This document shows, piece after piece, positions 1-6,234 of a DNA stretch of 9,993 nucleotides. Location: assembly GCA_027066695.1 (NCBI GenBank), contig JAMONE010000142.1, forward strand, positions 1 through 9,993. The letters run 5' to 3'. The DNA comes from Micavibrio sp. (GTDB lineage Bacteria > Pseudomonadota > Alphaproteobacteria > Micavibrionales > Micavibrionaceae). How positions within the stretch are numbered: the first letter of the stretch is position 1; each line of letters starts with the position of its first letter. A program made the position numbers and the translations under genes. The notes beneath the pieces were generated by a model that was not told the origin of the DNA, did not search any database, and saw only the letters and a list, made by a program, of their open reading frames with translations.

Positions 1-367
1 CTGCTTCACGTACTTTTTGCATGATGACTTGTTTTGCTGTTTGCGCGGCGATGCGCCCGAAATCAAGCGGCGGCAATTCATCAATCAAAAACTCACCTTC
101 TTTAGCATCAGGCTTAATTCGAACAGCTTGATCCAATGTTAGTTGAGCAACTTCATTTTCCATTTCATCATCATTAGCGATAACTTCGCGATAACGCTTA
201 AGCTCGATATCGCCGTTAGAGCGATCAATCTGCGCACGTATATCTTGCTCATGCCCATATTTGGAACGACCAGCTTTTTGAATAGCTTCCTCCATAGCGC
301 ATAGCACTATATCACGATCAATGTTTTTTTCACGGGCAACCATGTCGGCTACTTGTAATAGTTCCAT
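1..367 (-). CDS. nusA: Transcription termination/antitermination factor NusA, N-terminal part (gene cut by window edge)
   Basis: NusA binds RNA polymerase and nascent RNA in the cytoplasm and modulates pausing, termination and antitermination. Translating the reverse strand from the ATG at 367 gives 122 uninterrupted codons to the window edge. The start MELLQVADMVAREKNIDRDI followed by AMEEAIQKAGRSKYG is the typical alphaproteobacterial NusA N-terminal domain, which contacts RNA polymerase. The S1 and KH RNA-binding domains would lie beyond position 1. A strong Shine-Dalgarno AGGAG (376-380) stands 8 nt before the ATG and overlaps the rimP stop codon (379-381). This implies a rimP-nusA operon with coupled translation, the usual arrangement. 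Identification rests on recognising the family sequence. The partial state is due only to the window boundary. Confidence 0.95.
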   Translation of the reverse strand, partial: MELLQVADMVAREKNIDRDIVLCAMEEAIQKAGRSKYGHEQDIRAQIDRSNGDIELKRYREVIANDDEMENEVAQLTLDQAVRIKPDAKEGEFLIDELPPLDFGRIAAQTAKQVIMQKVREA

Positions 368-378
368 TTTTTTATCTC

Positions 379-876
379 CTAAAAATTCGCCGTAGCTTTA
401 ATAAGTTCATCAGTTAAAATAAGTTTTGCTTGTGACAATGAAGCGTAGGGGAGTTCTACCTCACCAGTATCCGTTGTTACAAGTATATTATTATCTTTTA
501 TTCCATTTACTATGCCGCGAAAGCGTTTTTGGCCACTTTCATCGGGGGTTAGTAGCTCGAGTTTGGCTTCATGGCCTTTGTAATTCTCGAAATCTTCTTG
601 CGTAATTAGCATGCGATCAATCCCTGGAGAGCTAACCTCAAGGCGGTATTCACCGTTTATCGGGTCTTCTACATCCATAATAGCAGAGATAGCGCGTGAG
701 ATTTTTGCCGCGTCATCAACCATCAGGTTTCTAGCCTTTGTATCTTCTGCCATTATCTGCACAATAGATGCGCTGGACTCGCTGCTTATTTTTATGCGAT
801 GCAAAGCAAAGCCAAGATCTTCGATCACTGGCTTAACTATATTCACAATTTTTTCTTCTAGCGGTGTGTAGCGCAT
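379..876 (-). CDS. rimP: Ribosome maturation factor RimP
   Basis: RimP is a cytoplasmic factor needed for maturation of the 30S ribosomal subunit. The product is 165 aa, a normal length. The N-terminal alpha/beta domain carries the family signature YRLEVSSPGIDR at residues 77-88. The C-terminal SH3-like domain covers roughly residues 95-155 and includes RFRGIVNGI (118-126). The ATG at 876 is backed by AGGA (883-886) with a 6 nt spacer. It lies 11 bp upstream of nusA and shares its last bases with the nusA ribosome binding site, so the two are almost certainly co-transcribed. Upstream is a 194 bp gap with a palindromic element and a terminator, so the rimP-nusA unit is probably separable from trmB. 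Confidence 0.96.
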   Translation of the reverse strand: MRYTPLEEKIVNIVKPVIEDLGFALHRIKISSESSASIVQIMAEDTKARNLMVDDAAKISRAISAIMDVEDPINGEYRLEVSSPGIDRMLITQEDFENYKGHEAKLELLTPDESGQKRFRGIVNGIKDNNILVTTDTGEVELPYASLSQAKLILTDELIKATANF

Positions 877-891
877 TATTATTCCTATTTT

Positions 892-952
892 GTCATTGCG
901 AGGAGCTTTAGCTCCGCGGCAATCTAGATTGCTTCACTATGTTCGCAATGAC
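892..952. repeat. Composite palindromic intergenic element
   Basis: Outer arms GTCATTGCGA (892-901) and TCGCAATGAC (943-952) are exact reverse complements. Between them are two further perfect palindromic units: GGAGCT-tt-AGCTCC (902-915) and GCAATCTAGATTGC (919-932). The whole can fold as a closed stem with two inner hairpins. From memory it resembles the dispersed 'GTCATTGCGAGGAGC...GCAATC...GCAATGAC' repeats found in many copies in several bacterial lineages, but no genome search was possible. It ends 15 bp before the rimP start codon, so it would be transcribed in the rimP leader. Confidence 0.8.
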
Positions 953-976
953 GTGGCTATTCCTTTATTACCCAAC

Positions 977-1006
977 AAAAAAGGCGGGTCTCTTTATGAG
1001 CCCACC
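977..1006 (-). terminator. Rho-independent terminator downstream of trmB / upstream of rimP
   Basis: Read on the minus strand, GGTGGGCTC (1006-998), loop ATAAA, and GAGACCCGCC (992-983) form a GC-rich stem with one bulged A and one G-T pair. Six T residues (982-977) follow directly. On the plus strand the stem is followed by GTCTTTTT, so it could also work in the other direction. It most simply ends the metK-trmB transcript, 64 bp after the trmB stop codon. It also lies inside the possible leader of rimP-nusA (see findings). Confidence 0.8.
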
Positions 1007-1034
1007 GTCTTTTTAAGATCGGATATTTGCGATG

Positions 1035-1063
1035 TTTATACGCTCTTGTAATAGATAATGCAA
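1035..1063 (-). promoter_or_regulatory. Possible sigma-70-type promoter upstream of rimP-nusA
   Basis: On the minus strand TTGCAT (1063-1058), a 17 bp spacer, and TATAAA (1040-1035) match the -35/-10 layout. The -10 is 5 of 6 and the -35 is 3 of 6 against the E. coli consensus. Transcription would begin near 1028, just past the trmB stop, and would meet the terminator at 1006-977 before reaching rimP. Such matches arise by chance in AT-rich DNA, so confidence is low. Confidence 0.3.
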
Positions 1064-1070
1064 GGTTTTT

Positions 1071-1814
1071 TTATCTTCTCTCAAAAAATAGATAGACCAT
1101 TTTCTTTGCGCCTTTTGCGCCTTTAATCTCGTATCTTGTGGTTATCCAGTCATCGGGCGGGATTTGCCAATCATCTTTACAACCAGCTTGCCAAATAAAT
1201 TCGGGGTGGTTGCTGGCGTGAGCGCACATCCATTCGCTTACATTCTCAACATCGCTGGTCATTATCAGTTTCCCGCCTGATTTTAGAATCTTGGCGAATA
1301 TATCGAGGTTTTTTTGATTAATGATGCGGCGTTTATGGTGGCGTTTTTTATGCCATGGATCAGGGTTTAGCAGATATATGCCGTCCAATGAATTAGGCGC
1401 GAGCGAGCGGGCAATAATCATGGCATCATCCATAATAGCGCGAATATTATCAAGGCGGTCATCTTTGATATCATGTAAGAATGCCGACATTCCGTTAACA
1501 AAAGCTTCGGCGGCGAGGTAGCCCGTGTCAGGATTTTGACGCATAAGAGCAGATACATGCTCGCCATGGCCAAAACCTATTTCCAGCCAGTATTGCTTGT
1601 GGGATTTATCAAAAAACTCATTGGGATTGGTTGAGTGATCGGGCTTTAATTTACTTTCTGGCAGTTTAATTTTGGGCAAAACATCATCAAGCGCACTTTG
1701 GCGCATATCGCCTAAAGTTCGGCCTTGCCTGCGACCAAAAAGACTTTGCTCTTTATAAATTTTTTGTTTATGAATCATCCTAACTTTAGCATCTCCGTGA
1801 AAACGGAGATCCAT
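1071..1814 (-). CDS. trmB: tRNA (guanine-N7-)-methyltransferase TrmB
   Basis: TrmB uses S-adenosylmethionine to form m7G at position 46 of the tRNA variable loop. Visible features (numbered from the 1814 start, 247 aa) are GRRQGRTL (27-34), the SAM-binding motif YWLEIGFGHGEH (75-86), the acidic AAEAF (101-105), and the family signature NPDPWHKKRHHKRR (150-163). The substrate/SAM-contacting TRYEIKG (226-232) lies near the C-terminus. The start is uncertain. ATG 1814 has a fair Shine-Dalgarno-like AGGGAG, but both it and the first eight codons (MDLRFHGD) fall inside a palindromic element at 1789-1860. Met13 (ATG at 1778) begins just outside the element and fits the usual family N-terminus better, though it has only an AGG directly abutting it. 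The gene lies 60 bp after metK, which makes its methyl donor. Confidence 0.95.
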   Translation of the reverse strand: MDLRFHGDAKVRMIHKQKIYKEQSLFGRRQGRTLGDMRQSALDDVLPKIKLPESKLKPDHSTNPNEFFDKSHKQYWLEIGFGHGEHVSALMRQNPDTGYLAAEAFVNGMSAFLHDIKDDRLDNIRAIMDDAMIIARSLAPNSLDGIYLLNPDPWHKKRHHKRRIINQKNLDIFAKILKSGGKLIMTSDVENVSEWMCAHASNHPEFIWQAGCKDDWQIPPDDWITTRYEIKGAKGAKKMVYLFFERR

Positions 1815-1860
1815 TAACTCCCTGTTACAGATGGATCCCCGATCAAGTGTCGGGGATGCT
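1789..1860. repeat. Composite double-hairpin palindromic element spanning the metK-trmB gap and the trmB 5' end
   Basis: There are two related hairpins in inverted orientation. The first is ATCTCCGT (1791-1798), loop GAAA, ACGGAGAT (1803-1810). The second is ATCCCCGA (1835-1842), 7 nt loop, TCGGGGAT (1850-1857). Each stem is 8 perfect base pairs, and both units share the outline GCATC-YCCG...CGG-GATCC, one on each strand. This two-unit form resembles dispersed repeats common in alphaproteobacterial genomes (recalled, not searched). The element fills nearly the whole 60 bp metK-trmB gap and covers the first eight codons of the longer trmB reading. No T-run follows either hairpin, so it does not look like a standard terminator. 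Confidence 0.78.
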
Positions 1861-1874
1861 TAAGGTGTTTCTAT

Positions 1875-3059
1875 TTAACCAAGAATGCGTTGTAATTCAG
1901 CAGTAAGATCGGTTTTTTCCCATGAAAAACCACCATCTTCCGTTGGAGTGCGGCCAAAGTGACCATAGGCCGAAGTGCGCTCATAAATTGGCTTATTAAG
2001 CTGTAAATGCTCACGAATACCGCGTGGGCGAAGGTCTACAAGCTGCTTAAGTGCATCAACAATAACGGTTTCGGGCGCAGTCCCTGTTCCATGAGTGTTT
2101 AGGTAAACAGAAATAGGCTTAGATACGCCGATTGCGTAAGCTAGCTGGATTGTGCAGCCAGTAGCATAACCAGCAGCAACAACGTTTTTAGCCAAATAAC
2201 GCGCCATATAAGCCGCAGAGCGGTCAACTTTTGTTGGGTCTTTACCAGAAAACGCGCCGCCACCGTGAGGAGCTGCACCGCCATATGTATCAACAATAAT
2301 TTTACGACCTGTAAGTCCGCAATCTCCAACTGGTCCGCCAATAACAAAGCGGCCTGTAGGGTTCACATATAATTCTTTTTCAGGAACAACCCACCCATCA
2401 GGCAAAACTCCTTCGATGTATGGGCGAACAAGCTCTCTTACATCGTCTTGAGATAGCCCTTCCGCATGTTGAGTTGATACCACAACAGATTTTACGCCAA
2501 CGGGTTTGTCATCTTTATACTCTAAGGTGACTTGCGATTTTGAGTCAGGCTCAATTCCGATTAGTTTGCCCGATTTACGGTCTTGCGCCATGCGCCTTAG
2601 GATTTCATGTGAATAATGTAGCGGAGCAGGCATAAGAGCGTCTGTTTCCTTACAAGCGTAACCAAACATAATGCCTTGGTCGCCCGCGCCTTCATCTGTG
2701 TCAACGCCAGTTCCTTCGTCAACGCCTTGTGCTATATCAACGCTTTGTGAATGTAGTTTCACGTCAATATTAACATTTCTCCAACTAAAGCCTTCTTGGT
2801 CATAGCCAACATCTTTGATGGCTTGGCGCGTGGCTTCTTCAATTTTTTCTTTGGTAATGCTTTTGGGGCCGCGTGTCTCACCAGCAATAACAACACAATC
2901 AGTTGTTACCAATGTTTCACATGCAACGCGTGATTGGCCGTCAGCGTTCATATATAAATCTAAAACGGTGTCCGAAATGCGATCACAAATCTTATCTGGG
3001 TGACCCTCTGATACGGATTCACTTGTGAAAATATAGTCTGTTAGTGCTTTTTGTTGCAT
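1875..3059 (-). CDS. metK: S-adenosylmethionine synthetase (methionine adenosyltransferase)
   Basis: MetK condenses methionine and ATP into S-adenosylmethionine, releasing phosphate and diphosphate, in the cytoplasm as a tetramer with Mg2+ and K+. From the start at 3059 the product is 394 aa, normal for the family. FTSESVSEGHPDK (residues 11-23) holds the conserved His and Asp near the ATP phosphates. GAGDQGIMFGYA (124-135) and GGGAFSGKDPTKVDRSAAY (266-284) are the other signatures. An in-frame ATG at 3080 would add seven residues (MPYSGQA). I prefer 3059 because AGGA (3066-3069) lies 6 nt before it and because the family normally has only a few residues before FTSES. The terminator at 3131-3155 isolates the gene from the regulator upstream. 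It supplies the methyl and radical-SAM cofactor for neighbouring TrmB and MiaB. Confidence 0.97.
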   Translation of the reverse strand: MQQKALTDYIFTSESVSEGHPDKICDRISDTVLDLYMNADGQSRVACETLVTTDCVVIAGETRGPKSITKEKIEEATRQAIKDVGYDQEGFSWRNVNIDVKLHSQSVDIAQGVDEGTGVDTDEGAGDQGIMFGYACKETDALMPAPLHYSHEILRRMAQDRKSGKLIGIEPDSKSQVTLEYKDDKPVGVKSVVVSTQHAEGLSQDDVRELVRPYIEGVLPDGWVVPEKELYVNPTGRFVIGGPVGDCGLTGRKIIVDTYGGAAPHGGGAFSGKDPTKVDRSAAYMARYLAKNVVAAGYATGCTIQLAYAIGVSKPISVYLNTHGTGTAPETVIVDALKQLVDLRPRGIREHLQLNKPIYERTSAYGHFGRTPTEDGGFSWEKTDLTAELQRILG

Positions 3060-3065
3060 GGCTTG

Positions 3066-3069
3066 TCCT
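3066..3069 (-). promoter_or_regulatory. Ribosome binding site favouring the internal metK start
   Basis: AGGA on the minus strand, 6 nt before the ATG at 3059. The upstream in-frame ATG at 3080 has only a weak GCGAG at a 7 nt distance. This site, together with family alignment length, decides the preferred metK start. Confidence 0.6.
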
Positions 3070-3103
3070 GAATACGGCATAAAATATCTCGCTTTATATT
3101 AAT

Positions 3104-3119
3104 ATCTTTATTGAAAGAT
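3104..3119 (-). repeat. Short hairpin in the metK leader
   Basis: ATCTTT (minus strand, 3119-3114), loop CAAT, AAAGAT (3109-3104): a perfect 6 bp AT-rich stem between the upstream terminator and metK. It is too weak and has no T-run, so it is not a terminator. It shows none of the conserved cores of known SAM riboswitches that I could recognise. A function is not established. Confidence 0.35.
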
Positions 3120-3130
3120 AACCATAAAGC

Positions 3131-3155
3131 AAAAAAAAGGCTTTGTTCAAGCCTT
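3131..3155 (-). terminator. Rho-independent terminator after the XRE regulator
   Basis: On the minus strand AAGGCTT, loop GAACA, AAGCCTT form a perfect 7 bp stem, followed without a gap by a run of eight T residues in all (3138-3131). It lies 18 bp past the regulator stop codon. It should end transcription of the regulator (and of any read-through from lnt) and leaves metK to its own promoter. Confidence 0.88.
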
Positions 3156-3173
3156 AATCTTAAAAATAATGAA

Positions 3174-3644
3174 TTAATTGATATTTTTTGCCATTGATTT
3201 AACAAATTTAAGAATATCTTTTCTTGTTTTGGGGTCTTTAACCGAATAATATGTGCGAACCAAATCAATTGTTTCTTTTTGCAGCATAAGGTCTTCGGGA
3301 AGGTTTTTGCCTTGCTTTGACGCTAGCCCTGTGAAGCCTTCTTGCTGATTGTCTGACATTCCACGCCCGTTAGCAGGCGTTAGTATGTTTGCTTTTTCTA
3401 ATCCTTCGTAAAAATAGTCAATGGATACATCTAGTATTTTACTAAAGCTGAATAATCTGCTTGCGCTAACTCTGTTAGTGCCGCGTTCATATTTTTGAAC
3501 CTGTTGAAATGTCACACCAACGGCATCAGCAAGCTTTTCTTGACTGAGACCCAGAAGTGATCTTCTGCTTCGTAGTTGCAGACCAACATGTTTATCAACG
3601 AGGTCAGGGATACCTTTAGTTTTTCTTTTTTCTGTAAGTGCCAT
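3174..3644 (-). CDS. XRE/Cro-CI family helix-turn-helix transcriptional regulator
   Basis: A DNA-binding regulator of 156 aa. Residues about 20-78 form an HTH_3 domain: VGLQLRSRRSLLGLSQEKLA gives the first helices, VTFQQVQKYERGTN (44-57) contains the recognition helix, and a conserved LDVSIDYFYEG follows. The C-terminal tail (about 85-156) has a polar linker and an amphipathic end, TIDLVRTYYSVKDPKTRKDI (125-144). A regulator of this type between lnt and metK is, from memory, common in Alphaproteobacteria; PraR/PhrR of rhizobia are proteins of this kind. I cannot tell its targets from sequence. Start ATG 3644 has a weak GAG 6 nt upstream. The gene has a possible promoter of its own (3686-3713), a nearby palindrome (3660-3669) suggesting autoregulation, and a terminator after it. 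Confidence 0.9.
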   Translation of the reverse strand: MALTEKRKTKGIPDLVDKHVGLQLRSRRSLLGLSQEKLADAVGVTFQQVQKYERGTNRVSASRLFSFSKILDVSIDYFYEGLEKANILTPANGRGMSDNQQEGFTGLASKQGKNLPEDLMLQKETIDLVRTYYSVKDPKTRKDILKFVKSMAKNIN

Positions 3645-3659
3645 TTATAACTCATCTTC

Positions 3660-3669
3660 ATTACGTAAT
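3660..3669. promoter_or_regulatory. Palindrome ATTACGTAAT, possible operator for the XRE regulator
   Basis: A perfect 10 bp palindrome 15 bp upstream of the regulator's ATG and about 16 bp downstream of a candidate -10 box. XRE regulators commonly bind inverted repeats near their own promoter, so autoregulation is a reasonable guess. The surrounding DNA is very AT-rich and one short palindrome there may be chance. Confidence 0.3.
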
Positions 3670-3685
3670 TTTTATATTAATAATA

Positions 3686-3713
3686 TTTATAATGGTAATG
3701 CGATAGAATGCAA
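3686..3713 (-). promoter_or_regulatory. Possible sigma-70-type promoter for the XRE regulator
   Basis: On the minus strand TTGCAT (3713-3708), a 16 bp spacer, and TATAAA (3691-3686). The expected start near 3679 would give a leader of roughly 35 nt before the ATG at 3644. It is the same hexamer pair as the candidate at 1035-1063. The 193 bp gap between lnt and this gene (3645-3837) is otherwise AT-rich with no gene. It also holds a direct repeat GTGTTTTTG (3755-3763 and 3784-3792). Confidence 0.35.
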
Positions 3714-3837
3714 TAGATCTTAAGTATAATAGATAAAAATATTTTAACTAAAGAGTGTTTTTGCACACTGTATAGTTGATAGGGTGTTTTTGTTTTTATG
3801 CGTGTTTATGCTAATAAATGATTATATTTGTTTACTT

Positions 3838-5271
3838 TTATTTATTATTCAAGGTTGGTAACTTGCCTATTATGCTTGCTGATATAGATTGATTTATATG
3901 ATTTTGAGTATATCCTAAAGGCGTAATTATTGCGCTTATTCCTGTGTTTGCACTTCTTATTATGGGTAGGCCGCTCTCTATTGCTCTGAATTTTGATTGT
4001 ACTAAATGCTGATATGGGCCTGCGCTGCCTTCGTACCATGCATCATTGGTTACATTAACGATAAAATTTGGTTTGGGGCTTGATTTATCAATTGTTTTTC
4101 CAGGAAAAATGATTTCATAGCAAATAAGAGGAGAGAAGCTAATACCTTCGGGCAGCTCTAATGTTACGCGCCCAGAGCCTTCTTTAAAGCCAGTGAATCC
4201 AACTATAGGGGCAATATCGAATATATTGCTAAGAGGCATGTACTCACCAAATGGTACTAAGTGAGATTTATTGTATATATGTATAGTTGTGCCGGTGTTA
4301 TTTATTGTGATAATGCTATTATAGTATGATTTTGATTTTTTTTCGTACCTTAAAGCGCCCGTAATCAAATACGCTTCATTTGGATAGGATTTAAGCATGT
4401 CGCTTATGCTTTTTATTACCCATTTTGAGCTTAGTAAATCTTGACTAATGGCTGTTTCAGGCCAAACTATGTAGTAAGCTATGTTGTTATCAGTATTTCT
4501 CTCAATGTTGTATTTTGAAAGCTCTATTTGCTTTTTAAAGTTAGGTATTTTGTTTTCTATCTTCCATTTTTCGCTTTGTTTTATATTGGGCTGAATAACA
4601 ATAATTTCATAATCAGGTGAGTGTTTTATTGGATTTTGCTGAATACGTTGCCATCCCCAAGCATAGCTTATGGCAAAGCTGGTTAATATTATTATTAAGG
4701 ATATGGCCTTTATTTTACGTGAATGTCTGGAGGTGAGTAAAAATGCAGGCGCACTTGCCCAAAAAATTGTTATGGCGGTTAGTAGGTATATATCCAAAAG
4801 CGCGGCGATTTGCGCTATCGGCAGGATATCTATCCAACTATAGCCATATAGATTCCATGGAAATCCTGTAAACATATGCCCTCGTGCATATTCGCTGGCC
4901 AATATTAATATGGTGAAGGCCAAATATGTGGAAAGGTTATTGTGATTTTTGCATATGGCTTTGTATATGTAACATCCCGCAGCGGTGAATATTGATAAAG
5001 CCAGCGGCAGCCCCGAAACGGCAATAGGCCATGCCCACCAATACGGATTATCTTCAATTAGTAATGCATTGCCTATCCATGATAGGGAAAATCCAAAATA
5101 CCCTAAAGAGAATGCGAATCCCGTAATAGCTGCTTTTAATGGGGAGGGTGCGCGGCATATGAAGATATATAAACCACTTAATCCTACAAATAACGCAGGC
5201 CAGAAATTTGTTGGAGCCATAGCCAGCGATGCAAATGCGCCAAGTGCAAATATTATAGTGAAATTTTTCAT
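3838..5271 (-). CDS. lnt: Apolipoprotein N-acyltransferase Lnt
   Basis: Lnt is an inner-membrane enzyme that transfers an acyl chain from phospholipid to the N-terminal cysteine of lipoproteins, the last step of lipoprotein maturation. The N-terminal half (about residues 1-205) has several hydrophobic membrane segments with the conserved FPWNLYGYSW (137-146). A nitrilase-like domain follows from IVIQPNIKQSEKWK (224-237). The catalytic triad is visible as Glu272 (VWPET), Lys335 (YNKSHLVPFGEY) and Cys384 (ICYEIIFPG), close to E. coli 267/335/387. At 477 aa the protein is shorter than E. coli Lnt (512): it stops after GKLPTLNNK and lacks the usual C-terminal PYAR...W segment and final membrane helix. 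Its ATG overlaps the corC stop by one base (TAATG) and has no clear Shine-Dalgarno, so translation is probably coupled. It looks more AT-rich than metK or miaB. Confidence 0.95.
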   Translation of the reverse strand: MKNFTIIFALGAFASLAMAPTNFWPALFVGLSGLYIFICRAPSPLKAAITGFAFSLGYFGFSLSWIGNALLIEDNPYWWAWPIAVSGLPLALSIFTAAGCYIYKAICKNHNNLSTYLAFTILILASEYARGHMFTGFPWNLYGYSWIDILPIAQIAALLDIYLLTAITIFWASAPAFLLTSRHSRKIKAISLIIILTSFAISYAWGWQRIQQNPIKHSPDYEIIVIQPNIKQSEKWKIENKIPNFKKQIELSKYNIERNTDNNIAYYIVWPETAISQDLLSSKWVIKSISDMLKSYPNEAYLITGALRYEKKSKSYYNSIITINNTGTTIHIYNKSHLVPFGEYMPLSNIFDIAPIVGFTGFKEGSGRVTLELPEGISFSPLICYEIIFPGKTIDKSSPKPNFIVNVTNDAWYEGSAGPYQHLVQSKFRAIESGLPIIRSANTGISAIITPLGYTQNHINQSISASIIGKLPTLNNK

Positions 5272-6194
5272 TATGGCTTTGATGGAAGGTTACGTATATA
5301 TAGCTTTTTAATACGGCGCGGATCGGCTTCTACAACTTCAAAGACTATGCCTGTTTTTTTATGTGTTAAAACTTCACCCCGTGCAGGAACTCGTCCAGCG
5401 ATAGAAAACAGTAACCCGCCGAGTGTGTCATTTTCACTACGCTCTTTTTTGCTTAAAAACTTGCCGAATCGCTCTTCAAATTCTTCTAAATCAGCGCGCG
5501 CATCTGCTATGATAGTTCCATCTGGCTCTATTGTGATTTCAGGTTCATCATCAAGGTCATGTTCATCATCGATTTCCCCAACAATAGATTCTATAACGTC
5601 ACCAATAGTGATAAGCCCGTCTATGCCGCCAAATTCATCAACAACAAGCACCATATGTTTTCGCATCTCACGAATTTTCAAGAGAAGGTCGAGGATTTTC
5701 ATTGATGGAGAAACAATAGGGATATCGCGAACGAGGGACAATATATCAAGGGGCTTACCCCGCGCAAATGTTGCCATTATATCTTTTACATGGATAGAGC
5801 CAATCACATTGTCTAAAGTATCTTTGTAAACGGGCAGGCGACTATATTGACGCTCGGAAAACAGCTCAAACAGCTCCTTTTGAGTTGTTCTCTCATTTAT
5901 CGCAACGATATCGGCGCGAGGCACCATGATGTCGGATGCGCACATATCGCGTAGCTCAAGAACATTGGAGATCAGAGTTTTTTCATGTGCAGACATTGAT
6001 GTCTCTACAGTATCTTGCGATTCATCTTCTATATATTCTTCGATTGTCTCACGTAGGGATGGGTCTTGCTTTGACTTGAAAATCTTGTTGAATAGATTAG
6101 CTTTTAAAGATTGCTTTACAGGCGTTAAAGCACCGCCATCATTATTTGATGGTGATGCGATTATACTTGGAGGCTCTTCTTTTTCTTTAACCAT
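5271..6194 (-). CDS. CorC/HlyC-family protein with paired CBS domains (YbeX-like)
   Basis: Soluble 307 aa protein of the hemolysin C/CorC (E. coli YbeX) family. After a polar N-terminal tail comes a CBS pair: CBS1 around residues 85-145 (DIMVPRADIVAI, YSRLPVYKDTLDNVIG) and CBS2 around 155-210 (VDEFGGIDGLITIGDVIESIVGEI, 185-208). Residues 218-303 form the CorC_HlyC transporter-associated domain with NDTLGGLLFSIAGRVPARGE (255-274). There is no membrane (DUF21) domain, so it is not a full channel protein. Family members have been linked to Mg2+/Co2+ handling and, for YbeX, to ribosome metabolism; 'hemolysin' is a historical label. AGG lies 6 nt before ATG 6194. It sits 40 bp after ybeY and overlaps lnt by one base, as in ybeZYX-lnt. 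Confidence 0.93.
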   Translation of the reverse strand: MVKEKEEPPSIIASPSNNDGGALTPVKQSLKANLFNKIFKSKQDPSLRETIEEYIEDESQDTVETSMSAHEKTLISNVLELRDMCASDIMVPRADIVAINERTTQKELFELFSERQYSRLPVYKDTLDNVIGSIHVKDIMATFARGKPLDILSLVRDIPIVSPSMKILDLLLKIREMRKHMVLVVDEFGGIDGLITIGDVIESIVGEIDDEHDLDDEPEITIEPDGTIIADARADLEEFEERFGKFLSKKERSENDTLGGLLFSIAGRVPARGEVLTHKKTGIVFEVVEADPRRIKKLYIRNLPSKP

Positions 6195-6234
6195 TTCTAA
6201 CCTAATTTGTTACCCTATATATTGTTGCATAAAG

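Noticed and set aside
1835..1857. Terminator for metK
   Set aside because: The 8 bp GC-rich hairpin has no following T-run on the minus strand and is part of a two-hairpin repeat, so it is better explained as a repeat element.
3081..3130. SAM riboswitch in the metK leader
   Set aside because: Only a 6 bp AT-rich hairpin is present; the region is too short and lacks any conserved core I could recognise.
3041..3268. 75-codon minus-strand reading frame across the metK start and the regulator's 3' end
   Set aside because: It runs through the terminator stem and T-run, overlaps two well-supported genes in another frame, and its translation is low-complexity with no recognisable family.
3780..3838. 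Frameshift or premature stop as the cause of the short lnt
   Set aside because: No minus-strand frame downstream continues for more than a few codons or shows the expected PYAR...W tail. The DNA looks like ordinary AT-rich spacer, so the short form seems real; sequence error cannot be fully excluded.
5271..6194. Haemolysin/virulence gene
   Set aside because: The 'hemolysin C' name of this family is historical; a CBS-pair protein in the ybeX position next to lnt is a housekeeping gene.
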